Of a DNA stretch of 64,000 nt, positions 13,301-23,470 are shown one piece after another. A model generated the notes under the pieces. It was not told where the DNA came from. It saw only the letters and a program-made list of their open reading frames with translations, and ran no database searches. Source of the DNA: Moringa oleifera. Its lineage: Eukaryota; Streptophyta; Magnoliopsida; Brassicales; Moringaceae. Within the stretch, counting starts at the first letter, position 1. Each line of letters opens with the position of its first letter. The position numbers were made by a program, and so were the translations under genes. The DNA is taken from assembly GCA_021397835.1 (NCBI GenBank), contig JAJFZO010000168.1, positions 930,001 through 994,000 on the forward strand, read 5' to 3'.

Positions 13301-15418
13301 ATTGATTTATTTTTTGTTTTCTTATATTATTACCATGAAAGTTACTTTACAATAAAAATTATTTTTTAAAATAAATTTAAAATAAGTTAAATTATGTATT
13401 TTAATTTTGAATTTGAATGAATGGATATGTTGCATTGTTAGGTTAAAAAAAAAAAGGTGTGGACCATAATTTCTCTGTTGTATCCTCTCATTTCCCTATA
13501 GACCAATCCCCAACTCTCAGTTTCATCAAAACTTCCAAAATCCCCTAGATTTTACTAACCACTTTATCCTTTTAAACTTTTTTCTTAACGTGCAAAATAT
13601 AAATCTAACTCCAGTAAGGCTCGCCCTCAAACTGACAACTTATTTTACTATAATAACACATCCATAACATGACGTTTTATACTAAGCAAATGATAGTAGC
13701 TACATCTAACAATCACTTTGAGATTATTACACTTTATAAAGCCAGAAGCAAGTAGTTTTGGTTAAGATGTGTTATATAGTACATTCAAAGTATTTGTTAG
13801 ATGGCATTGATTAATAATTCTCTCATTATAATTCATGAAGGCAATGTTGCTTATATTTCAAAAATTAGAGAAACATATAATAAGTAAGATAAAACCAAAT
13901 ATACTTGGCAAAAATCTTTCTATACTCATGAAAGTCAACGAGTTAATGTTAAACAAATTCGCTCTTTTGATAATCTTAGAGACCTATTTACCAAATTATT
14001 ATCGATATCAAAATTTAAGAACTTAGTATATGACCTTCGTATGATACAAGCTAATAAACTGCAAGGTTAAATATGCACAAATTATAAAGGGGAGCGAAAT
14101 GGACTTAGTACTTTGCATTCTTTTTCCTTTTTAATTGGTTTTTTTCTAACTTGGTTTTTCTAGCTTAAAGTTTTTAATTAAGCAATAAAAACATTTCTAA
14201 ACTAGGTCTTAATATCATGATGTATCCAAAGAAGAGTGTTATGAAATAAAATAATATGAATTTTTCTTAAATATTATATCTAAAGTATTCTCGTTATTGA
14301 AAAAAGTGATTTGGATTCCATTTAAATATTATACTTATAATATTATATTAAATATCGTATATCAAAAAACTAGATGATCTAAACTAATTGTTATGATACA
14401 CTCTTTGAATATCAATAATACATTAATTAATTTATTTATTTATTTTATTTTTTTATTATCATGAAACTTATTTTATAATAAAAATTAATTTTTAAATAAA
14501 TTTAAAATAGGTTAAAATATATATTATAACTTTGAATTTGAATGAATTGATATGTTGCATTGGTAGGTAAAAAAAAAAAAAAGAGGGCATGGACCATAAT
14601 TTCTCTGTTGTTTTCCTTTCATTTCCATGTAGACCAATCACCAACTCTCTTGGTTTCATCAAACCTTTTGGAATCCCCTAGATCGTACCAACTCCTCGAC
14701 CCTTTTTAACTCTTTTCTTATTAAGCAAGATATAAATCTAACTTGAACAATGCTCGCTCCCAAATCGACTACTTATTCTGTTATAATGATACATCCATAA
14801 CATGGCGTTTTATACTAAGCAAATGCTAGTAATTACAAACACCAACCACTCTGAGATTATTCCCCTTTTTAAAGTTAAAAGTGAGTGTGTTTGGTTGAGA
14901 TCTATTATACAAAATATTCAAAGTATTTGTCAGATGACATCGATTAGTAGTCCTCCCACCGTCATTTATGAAGATAATGCTGCTTATATTGCAAAAGTTA
15001 GAGAAAGATATATTAAAAGAGGTAAGACCAAGTATATTTGACTAAAATTTTTCTATACACATGAGAGTCGACGAGTTAATGTGAGAAGAATTTATACTTT
15101 TGATAATCTTGGAGACTTATTAACCAAATTATTGTCGACTTCAACACTTAAGGAATTAATATATGGCATCGGTTTGAGACAAGCTAATAAAATACAAGGT
15201 TAAGTATGCACATATTATAAGGGGGAGCGAAATGCGCTTGATACTCTGCATTTTTTTTCCTTTTTGATCGGTTATCGTACAAACATATTTTTTTTTTGGC
15301 TTAAATTTTTTAGTGAAATAATAGAAACATTTCTAGACTAAGTTTGAATATCATGGGGTATCTAAAGGGGAATGCTATGAAATAAGGTCTCAATATCATG
15401 GGGTATCCAAAGGCGAGT

Positions 15419-15655
15419 GCTATAAAATAAAATAATGTGGATTCTCGCTAGATATTATATCTAGGATATTCTTGTTGTTGAAAAAAATAATAATTTGGAT
15501 TCCACCTAAATATTATGCTTGTGATATTCTATATTAATTAGAGATTACGATATTGTATTAAATGTCTTTTACCAAAAACCTTGATGCTGACTTGTCTAAA
15601 AACTCATAACTGATTATTGTAATATATATTCTTTGAATATTAATAATACATCAGT
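15419..15655 (+). mobile_element. LTR-like segment within array unit (best-preserved example)
   Basis: A purine-rich tract (CCAAAGGCGAG) precedes TGCTATAAAATAAAATAATG, the pattern expected for a polypurine tract followed by the TG start of a copia 3' LTR. The segment contains the repeated block TTAGAGATTAC and ends near ATAATACATCA. Equivalent blocks occur before each of the other 145-bp segments, for example near 13065-13280, 14230-14420 and 16545-16780. In this copy the tail-to-LTR junction itself is duplicated over about 50 bp (15345-15425). LTR boundaries are inferred from pattern, not from a matched LTR pair with target-site duplication. Confidence 0.45.
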
Positions 15656-16940
15656 TTTTTTATTTATATATTTTTTATTTTATTTTTATCATTAAAATAA
15701 ATTTAAAATAAGTTAAAATACATATTTTAACTTATTTGCATTAGTAAGTATTTAAAAAAAAAAAAAGAAGGCATGGACCATAATTTCTGTTGTTTCCTTT
15801 CGTTTTTGTACAGACTAATCCCTAACTCTCTTAGTTTCATCGAACCTTTTGGAATCTCCTATGTTATGCTAACTTTCTTGCCCTTTTTAACTCTTTTTTT
15901 AATGTGCAAAATATAAATCTAACTCGAATAAGGCTTGTTCCCAAATTGACTGCTTATTATGCTATAATACTACATCCATGACATAGAGTTTTATACTAAA
16001 TAAACACTAATAACTACATCCAACAACCACTCTGAGATTATTCCACTTTACGATGTTATAAGCGGGTGAGTTTGGTTGAGATCCGTTATATAGTACATTC
16101 AAAGCATTTGTTAGATGACATTAGTTAGTTCTTCTATTGTAATTCATGAAGATAATGATTTTTTATATTGCAAAAGTTAGAAGAAGATATATTAAAGGAG
16201 ATAAGACCAAGCATATGTGACAAAAATCTTTACATACTTATGAAAGTCGACGAGTTAATGTCAGATGAATTCACTTTTTCAATAATCTTGAAGACACATT
16301 TACCAAATTATTGTCAACATCAACATTTAAGAAATTAGTATATAGCATTGGTATGAGCCAATCTAATAAATTACAAGGTTAAGTATGCATATATTATAAA
16401 AGGGAATGAAATGGACTCAATACTTTGCATTCCTTTTCCTTTATGATCAATTTTTGTCCGACTAGATTTATTTGGCTTAAAGCTTTTAATGAAGCAGTAG
16501 AAATACTTTTAGACTAGGTCTTAATATCATGGTATATCCAAACGAGAGTGATTTGAAATAAAATAATGTGGATTTCCCCTAAATATTATATCTAAAATAT
16601 TTTTGCTATTGAAAAAAGCAATTTGAATTTCACCTAAATATTATATTCATAATATTTTGTATTAATTAAAAATTACTATATTATATTAAATATGTTGTAT
16701 CAAAAACCTAAGTGCTTACTTATATAAAAGTTTCTAAGTGATTATCACAATACATGCTCTTTTGAATATCAATATTACATCAATTTTTTATTTTTTATTA
16801 TTGTCATTAAAGTTATTTTATAATAAAATTAATTTTTTAAATAAATATAAAATAAATTAAAATATATATTTTAATTTTAAATTTAAATTAATGGATATGT
16901 GGTATTTATTGTGAATAAATAAATAAATAAATAAAAACAA

Positions 16941-17087
16941 AGGGGCGTGGATCATAATTTCTCTGTAGGTTCTTCCCGTTTCTGCGGTCCCATTCTCAAC
17001 GCTCCTGATTTCACCGAACCTTCTGAAAGCATCTAAATCCTACCAACACCTGCCCCTTCTTAATTCTTTTCTTAATGTGTAAGACAC
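16941..17087 (+). repeat. Gene-proximal copy of the ~145-bp segment, shared by the array and AGO2 upstream DNA
   Basis: This segment aligns along its whole length with five copies in the array, keeping the common words CATAATTTCTCTG, TTTCACCGAACCTT/TTTCATCGAACCTT and CTTTTCTTAATGTG. It is followed not by RNase H, as in the array, but by the AGO2 TATA region. It is richer in G+C and keeps CpG sites that the array copies have as TpG or CpA. It lies about 65 bp upstream of the TATA box and so is part of the proximal AGO2 promoter. Confidence 0.75.
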
Positions 17088-17120
17088 CCGAACCAATTTC
17101 TTAGAATGACCCAAGGTTAT

Positions 17121-17128
17121 TTACGTCA
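17121..17128 (+). promoter_or_regulatory. TGACGTAA-type bZIP (TGA/as-1-like) site in the AGO2 promoter
   Basis: TTACGTCA on the + strand reads TGACGTAA on the other strand, a consensus site for TGA and related bZIP factors. It lies about 24 bp upstream of the TATA box. A second TGACG word lies in the 5' leader at 17221-17225. TGA factors mediate salicylic-acid responses in plants, and AGO2 is pathogen-inducible in Arabidopsis. Use of this site is inference. Confidence 0.5.
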
Positions 17129-17151
17129 TTTGGTTGTCCCAACCTCGGACT

Positions 17152-17159
17152 TATAAAAG
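17152..17159 (+). promoter_or_regulatory. TATA box of AGO2
   Basis: A perfect TATAAAAG lies 104 bp before the AGO2 start codon. The usual 25-35 bp offset puts transcription start near 17180-17190 and gives a leader of roughly 75-80 nt. The surrounding sequence changes here from A+T-rich to balanced composition, as expected at a plant gene start. Confidence 0.7.
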
Positions 17160-17262
17160 CGGGCCCTCCAATTGACTTCTTACTTGGTCCTTTTTTTGGG
17201 TTTGGGACGCAGTCGAGATTTGACGACTGACTTAGGTGTCTTCGACAGTCCGATTTTCGCCG

Positions 17263-20200
17263 ATGGAGCGGGGAGGTTACAGTGGAAGGGGTGCTGGTGG
17301 TCATAGAGGAGGCAGAGGTGGTCGTAGCGGTCGTGGCGGTCGTGGCGGTGGTAATCAACAGTATCATCAGTACCAGCAGCAGCAGCAGCAGCAGCATCAT
17401 CATCAGAGGCAATACCAGAGTCAAGGTCAATGGAGGGATTCCAGTTATGGTGCGAACCAGCCTACACCGTGGCGACCTCCTGCCCAAGTGGATCTTAGTC
17501 TTGGCGGTGCTTCTCCTGGTGGACAAGAATCCACAAGGGGTGCGCATGGTGGAGGTGGTAGAGGGAGAGGCAGGTGGTTACCTAACAGAGGCGGGGTGGG
17601 GCCTAGTGCTTCTACTACCCCTCCTTCGGACCCGATAGAGTCACTGCATTCTGGTACGGATCTCTATGTTAATCTCTTTAGTATTTGCCATCTGTTTGTC
17701 TGATATTGATCGAGTACGATGTGCTAAGGAAAAATGGTCACCGCCATATGGGATCTTGGTATCTGGATTTTTGTTACTTTGTTTCCATGCTTTTACACCA
17801 AATGCTGATATCGGGTTTGGCCGTCTTTGCTATTACTTTGGGTCTTATGATTAATAGCGTTATTGGTAAGCCACAGATGAACTTCTCCGGAACCAGTTTA
17901 ATGATGAAAGTTGCATGGGGCTTCTGTGTAGATTTAAAATTTGCTCTTATTGTCTTACTTTGGCTGACATGGGTAAATGATCTTCTTTTTGTCTGAATTC
18001 TCCAGTTGCAATGAAATTGAAGTACACTAACATTTTGATTAATCATTTATTTTTGCAACTCAGGATTAGTCATTATATTATTGTTTTTTTCTGAAATCAA
18101 GATGATATCCATGCAGTCTGTTTGAATGGGATTCTGGAGTTCATTGATTTATCATGATTGTTTCTGAAGTTAATGTCATTCTGTCTCTACTTTCTATAAC
18201 AATCATTCTTCTTATTTATTTATTTTCTGCTGGTGGGGGGATGTCTTTAGTCTAAATATACTTTTTGATGCTAATTCAAGTGAATGTAGCATTATGGATT
18301 AGTCATGCATCTTAGTGCGTAAACTACTGTATTTTCTAACTGATTTTGTTCATGCAGAGATGCAATCAGTGAAACTATCCGATCATTTGCCTTCTTCATC
18401 TTCTGTTGGAGAAAAAACTGATAAGATGGTCCCAGTTAAACGGCCGGATGGAGGTGGTACCCTGGCAATACGGCATATAAATCTTCGTGTCAACCATTTT
18501 CCAGTTACCTTTAATCCTCAGAGTATCATAAAGCACTATGACGTTGATATCAAACAGGAGGGAGCCCCCAAGAATGGTCGCCCAGGGAGAATATCTAAAT
18601 CTAACTTGTGTATGATCAGGAACAAATTGTTCACCGATAATCCCACTCAGTTCCCCTTGTCAATGACTGCATATGATGGTGAGAAGAATATATTTAGTGC
18701 AGATTCACTACCAACAGGTGTATTCAAGGTAGATTTTTCTGAGGGGGAAGACATGAAGAGTCGTAGGTACACGATTACCATTAAATTGGTGAATGAACTC
18801 AAGTTGTGCAAATTGAAGGATTACTTAACAGGGAATCTTTTCTCTATACCCCGTGATATATTGCAAGGAATGGATGTAGTGATGAAGGAGAATTCGACCC
18901 GGCGAATGATTTTTGCCGGCCGAAGCTTCCATTCCCCTGATGCTTCTTATCAAGATGACCTAGGATTTGGCATCACAGCATCTAGAGGATACATCCATAG
19001 CCTCAAACCCACCTCCCAAGGTCTAGCATTGTGCTTGGACTATTGTCTGCTGGCTTTTCGAAAACGCTTGCCTGTTATTAAATTTTTGGAGGAGCATATT
19101 CCTGGTTTTCATATTGATCAGTTTTGGAGTTTTCGGGCAGCTGTTGAGGCTGCTTTGAGAAACTTAAAAGTTACAGTAACTCATCGCATTACCAAACAAA
19201 AGTATACCATTGCTGGGTTGACCAGGGATAGTGCAGTGAATACTTCATTTGATGTTGAAGATCCAGTTGGCAGTGGTGCACTAAGGAAAGTTGGTGTTGT
19301 TGATTATTTCAGAAAGAAGTATGGCAAAGATATTGTGTACAAGAATATTCCTTGCCTGGATGTGGGGAAAAACAATAGGAAAAATTATGTGCCGATGGAA
19401 TTCTGTGTCTTAGTTGAGGGGCAGATCTATCCAAAAGATCAGTTAGATGAAGAGGCGGCCCTGATGTTGAAGCACAAATCACTAGCAAAGCCTGGAGATA
19501 GAGAGAGAATGATCTGTCAGATGGTACGCAGTGCAGATGGACCATGTGGGTATGTATTGAAAGCGATTAAGCATTTTTGTTTGCCAACATGAACTCCATT
19601 GTTGCCTGTAACTTTTGGTTTTAGTTTCCACTCCATTTTTGGCTGATAGTTGCTTTCGATTAGGTGAAGAATTACTGATCTTTTAATATGAATATCACTA
19701 GTTTATGACTTGTTATGATTAAAATGTGGTGCAGTTCTTCCCATGGTATTCCATATGGTTGTCTTCTTGTATGATCATCAGCAGCTCTCATTTCCATGCA
19801 GAATTGTATGGATGGTCAAGTGTTATCTGCTAACATGTGAACAGATATATGCCTGAACGTCGTAATGATTGGCTTCTTGTTGGTCTTAGAGTAGGGAGAG
19901 TTTATTAGCTGCATTTATGGATTTGATGCCTGAGGTGATTTGCCTAGATGGTTCAGGTATTTACACTTAGTTGAAGGCTTTTCTCTCCTCCCCTACGTCT
20001 TGACCCTCTTCTAGATGAAAAAAAGAAGAAGAAAATAACGGCCAGGCAAATATTAACATTTATTTTATTCCTCCAATGCACTGCACATAATTCTGCGCAA
20101 AGTTTACTTGAAACTTAACTAAGGGTTCACAGTTTGTACAATTAGGGGTCTTTTTTGCAATTCAATTAAGTGGATGCAACCCTTGAATACCTAAATGTCT

Positions 20201-21811
20201 TTATCTGACTATTAACTGTTTGAATTATATTTTACATGCATTAGTTTATTAGGCTTACTGAGGTGCATCCTGCATAAAGTTTTTAAACATAATGATTGGA
20301 TAAGTAACCTGCGGTCTGAAGTATTCGGTTGTTTTGAGGTTTAGTTCCTTAACAAACTTTGTTGTATTGGCAGTGGAGATGTTGCCCGAAACTTTCAAAT
20401 TGAAGTTAGCAAGAATATGACTCCAGTAATGGGGCGTGTCATTGGGCCTCCTGAGCTGAGGTTGGGTGCTCGCAGGGGTGAAGTAATTAAAATAACGGTT
20501 GACAAGGAGAAATGCCAATGGAATCTTGTCAATTGTGGAGTGGTGGAAGGGAAAAGGGTTGAGAGATGGGCTGTGCTTGACTTTAGTGCAAGTGAGCGAA
20601 ACAGCTTGAATCCTAACCAATTCATTCCGAAGCTTATCGCTCGATGCCGGAGTCTGGGGATTTATATTGAAGATCCTCTATTTTGTGAACCTGCTGGAAT
20701 GAGAATGTTATCTAATATTGGTGCGCTCCATGGACTGCTTGAGAACATCACCACTCGGGCTTCTAAGTATAATGGAGGTTGTCCACAAATTCTTCTCTGT
20801 GTGATGTCTAGAAAGGATAATGGTTACAAGTTTCTCAAGTGGATCTCTGAGACTAAAATCGGTGTGGTGACTCAATGTTGCTTGTCCAAACATGCCAACA
20901 TGGGACGTGATCAATATCTTGCTAATCTGGCCCTCAAGATAAATGCTAAACTTGGAGGCAGCAATGTAGAGCTTATTGATAGGCTCCCTTACTTCAATAG
21001 AGATGACCACGTTATGTTTGTTGGGGCTGATGTTAACCATCCTGCCGCTCAGAACAGAACAAGTCCATCAATAGCAGCTGTAGTTGCTACAGTAAACTGG
21101 CCAGCAGCAAATCGTTACGCAGCCCGGGTTTGTGCTCAGTATCACCGTAAAGAGCAGATCATTAATTTTGGGAATATGTGTATGGAGCTTGTTAATACTT
21201 ATGCTCGGCTAAATGGAGTTAAGCCCAATAAGATTGTTGTTTTCCGCGATGGGGTGAGTGAGGGCCAGTTTGATATGGTTCTCAATGAGGAATTCATCGA
21301 TCTCAAAAGGGTATTTCAAACAGCAAACTATTTCCCAACCGTCACTGTCATTGTAGCACAAAAGCGTCATCAGACTCGATTATTTCCAGAGAATAGAAAC
21401 GATGGAGGCTCTACTGGTAATGTGCCTCCCGGCACTGTTGTTGATACAAAAATTGTCCACCCACATGATTATGACTTCTACCTTTGTAGTCACTATGGGG
21501 GCCTTGGGACAAGCAAACCTACACATTACTATGTCTTGTGGGATGAGCATGGTTTTTCTTCTGATCAATTGCAGAAGCTCATTTACAACCTCTGTTTCAC
21601 CTTCGCTAGGTGCACCAAACCCGTATCTTTGGTACCACCTGTTTACTATGCTGACCTTGTTGCTTATAGAGGGCGGCTGTACAATGAAGCAATGGATGGG
21701 CATAGCAGGTATCCAGCTTCAGCGAAAGCTTCATCTTCTGCACTGTCTTCAGTGTCTCATGTCAAATACCAGTTGCATGCTGACCTGGAAGATATCATGT
21801 ATTTTGTTTGA
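17263..21811 (+). CDS. AGO2: Argonaute protein, AGO2/AGO3 clade (three exons)
   Basis: The coding sequence joins 17263-17653, 18358-19549 and 20374-21811 (3021 nt, 1006 residues), all with GT/AG introns and matching phases. Arabidopsis AGO2 is of similar length. The start is the first ATG in frame; the frame is open further upstream only without ATG. Residues 1-32 are Gly/Arg-rich (RGG-type), followed by a Gln7-His3 run at about 38-47. The N domain spans about 159-306, PAZ about 371-486 (VIKFLEEHIPGF to YPKDQL), MID includes VTQCCLSKHANMG at about 693, and PIWI forms the C-terminal part, ending MYFV. Catalytic acids are Asp747 (VGADVNHP), Asp820 (FRDGVSEGQF) and Asp955 (YYADLVAYRGR). Asp at the last position instead of His is the AGO2/AGO3 hallmark. 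The protein binds small RNAs and acts in antiviral and antibacterial silencing. The miR403 site downstream supports AGO2. Confidence 0.96.
17374..17403 (+). repeat. Coding CAG/CAT microsatellite in AGO2 exon 1
   Basis: Seven CAG codons followed by three CAT codons encode Gln7-His3 in the disordered N-terminus, after the Gly/Arg-rich region. Such uninterrupted coding trinucleotide runs are prone to length variation between individuals. No functional consequence can be read from the sequence. Confidence 0.8.
17654..18357 (+). other. AGO2 intron 1
   Basis: The donor is CTG|GTACGG at 17654 and the acceptor is CATGCAG|AG ending at 18357. The intron is phase 1 and splits a Glu codon (residue 131). 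It is T-rich, and open frames inside it are short and unrelated to any family I recognise. Confidence 0.85.
19550..20373 (+). other. AGO2 intron 2
   Basis: The donor is TGTGG|GTATGT at 19550 and the acceptor is TTGGCAG|TGG ending at 20373. The intron is phase 2 and restores the CGGDVARNF junction between the PAZ-side linker and the MID region. No feature is seen inside it. Confidence 0.88.
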
Positions 21812-21931
21812 CGGGCTGGAGCGTAATGATGAAGCTTGTCCATTTCCCACAACAGGGAATGGCCTCGTCTACAACTTTTGTTGAAACACCATAATGCAGG
21901 TTTTACTCATTTTCTACATAGAATAGGAAAA

Positions 21932-21952
21932 GGAGTTTGTGCGTGAATCTAA
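21932..21952 (+). promoter_or_regulatory. miR403 target site in the AGO2 3' UTR
   Basis: The 21-nt site lies about 120 nt after the AGO2 stop codon. From memory of the mature miR403 sequence, 20 of 21 positions pair. The only mismatch is at the miRNA's 3'-most nucleotide, and the central cleavage positions and seed are fully paired. The core word is GTTTGTGCGTGAATCTAA. miR403 regulating AGO2 through its 3' UTR is established in Arabidopsis and other eudicots. The expected cut lies near 21942-21943. Confidence 0.93.
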
Positions 21953-22289
21953 TGGGTTTCAAGTGTTCATGTGTAGCTGGTGTTTTCCTCTTAGCTGTCA
22001 TGGTCACATGGTCATGCATGTTGTTGGATGACTGGTTTATTTTTTTCTTTATTTTCCTTGGTTTCATTTATGTGGATCTGGAGATTGTTAAGTGCCATAC
22101 GTGCTGTTGTATTTGGTTGGAGTGCTTTCTCTTCCTCTGCATGTTCCCTGATGTATTTGTTTATTCTATTCCGTCAAGTGGATGCTGGGAATTCTATCTG
22201 AATTCTGTCTTTAAGCCATTGGGTTTTCAATAATTTGTCTCGATATATGGATGCATTTCATGACTTGAGAATGTAATATTAAGCTACAG

Positions 22290-22295
22290 AATAAA
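22290..22295 (+). terminator. Candidate AGO2 polyadenylation signal
   Basis: A canonical AATAAA follows the AGO2 stop by about 480 nt, in U-rich 3' flanking DNA. Plant poly(A) signals are loose, so the real end may differ. Position relative to the miR403 site fits a 3' UTR of roughly 500 nt. Confidence 0.4.
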
Positions 22296-23102
22296 GCGTA
22301 CAGGTGTGAAAGTATGATAAGCCATGCAATGTTATCATCGGTACATGCTAAGTTTAATTAAGCAAAGTGAGAAGAAGGTGCATCATGCATCTGCTCTGTT
22401 TTCTGCTTTTTGTCATCGGTCTAATTAATTAATTTATTTTCAGTGGTGAAAGCATTCTAAAATAATAAGAAAGGAGGGGGAAAAAAAAGGATAAGTGGTT
22501 TGATGTTGGGTTCAAAGATTGAATTTGCTGTATATTTAAGTACTTAATCATGTAGTCTGAATTGAAGGGTTGCATGATTTGCAGCAAGGCTTGTTTGCTT
22601 CTTGCAATGAGGATTTGAGCTTTCAAAAGGAAAAGATCAATGAGGGATTGATGATATTTTATATTGGATTTGGCCATTTAGGTTGGCTCATGAAACATGT
22701 TTCATGGTTCAATTGTTTGCATATATTTGACAATTATACATTGTTAACTTTTGTGGTCACCTATTCTACTAGTTTGAAAAGTGTTCTTATATATGAAAAT
22801 ACTCCCCTAGGATCTCATTGCTGCTAGTTGATGGCCTCAGGTAACTTCATTACACATAGTTTAATATTTGAAGATTGTGAGAAGGGAAATGTGATGGTTA
22901 ATGATGGTGAGATTACAATTGAGGGATTGATATTTTGATGAAGACTTTAGAGGAACCTAAGATAGATACCAAAATTAGGGAAGACTAGGTGAAAGATAAG
23001 GCAACATAGCCAAAGTTGCAAAAAAAATTTCTTGGTTGATAGTAATTTTTAATCAAATTGGCATGTTGGGCTTGATTTTTTTGGTAAAACCACTAGATTT
23101 AA

Positions 23103-23275
23103 GTTAGACAATATCACTTGGATGCATTGGATAGATTGAGGAAACATAGGATGAGTAACTAGTTAGACAATGTCACTTGGATGCATTGGATAGATTGAGG
23201 AAACATAGGACGAGTAACTAGTTAGACGACATCACATGGATGCATTGGTAGATTGAGTGAGGAAACATTTTCATT
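23103..23275 (+). repeat. 59-bp tandem repeat, three copies
   Basis: The words GTTAGACAATRTCACTTGG and GGATAGATTGAGGAAACATAGG recur with starts at 23103, 23162 and 23221, giving a 59-bp period. Copies 1 and 2 are almost identical. Copy 3 is more diverged, with small changes such as GTTAGACGACATCACATGG. It lies in the AGO2/ARM-protein convergent spacer. Confidence 0.8.
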
Positions 23276-23279
23276 CCTC

Positions 23280-23470
23280 AAGCTTTTGCTAAAGCATCAA
23301 CCATCAGATTCTTGATGTGCTTGGTACCTTCACTCTGAGTTGACTGCAATGTGCAAAGCAGTCTTGCTTGCTGGCTGTGGATGAGAAACTTGCAACTCTT
23401 TAAGTGAAGAAGCCATGACCACCAAGTGCAGTGACTAGTAACTCAACAAATGTGTTCCCTGCAACTTGCT
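23280..23470 (-). mobile_element. Copia RNase H remnant
   Basis: On the minus strand the sequence reads SLKELQVSHPQPASKTALHIA followed by GTKHIKN-like residues after a frame change. This resembles the copia RNase H block LLKDLQVSHPQPALLYCD...ALHIA...ERTKHIE. It is short and frameshifted, so the call rests on one motif. Confidence 0.45.

Larger units (their letters stand above)
10373..17087 (+). repeat. Tandem array of ~1.15-kb copia RNase H / LTR / AGO2-upstream units
   Basis: The same order of blocks recurs: an LTR-like A+T-rich part, a poly-A run, a ~145-bp segment starting GGRCCATAATTTCT, the C-terminal RNase H of copia, and a 3' untranslated tail. The ~145-bp segment starts near 10659, 11842, 13455, 14584, 15767 and 16941. 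Spacing is about 1135-1185 bp, except one 1.6-kb interval with an internal ~480-bp repeat. The RNase H landmark CATGAAGATAATG or a close variant occurs near 11039, 12177, 12658, 13835, 14968 and 16145. The best RNase H frame is at 14802-15041, with HSEIIPLFKV, SECVWLRSIIQ and YEDNAAYIAKV. The final 145-bp segment runs straight into the AGO2 core promoter. All copies are diverged and non-coding. Confidence 0.85.

Noticed and set aside
17236..17262. GTG start nine codons upstream of the AGO2 ATG
   Set aside because: Plant nuclear genes start at ATG; the first ATG in frame at 17263 gives the typical Gly/Arg-rich N-terminus.
17101..17547. 148-codon minus-strand open frame across AGO2 exon 1
   Set aside because: It is the antisense shadow of the Gly/Arg- and Gln/His-rich coding exon; its poly-Leu/Thr runs come from those repeats.
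17263..21811. Alternative identity as AGO1, AGO7 or AGO5
   Set aside because: These have Asp-Asp-His; the Asp-Asp-Asp triad and the miR403 site fit AGO2/AGO3.
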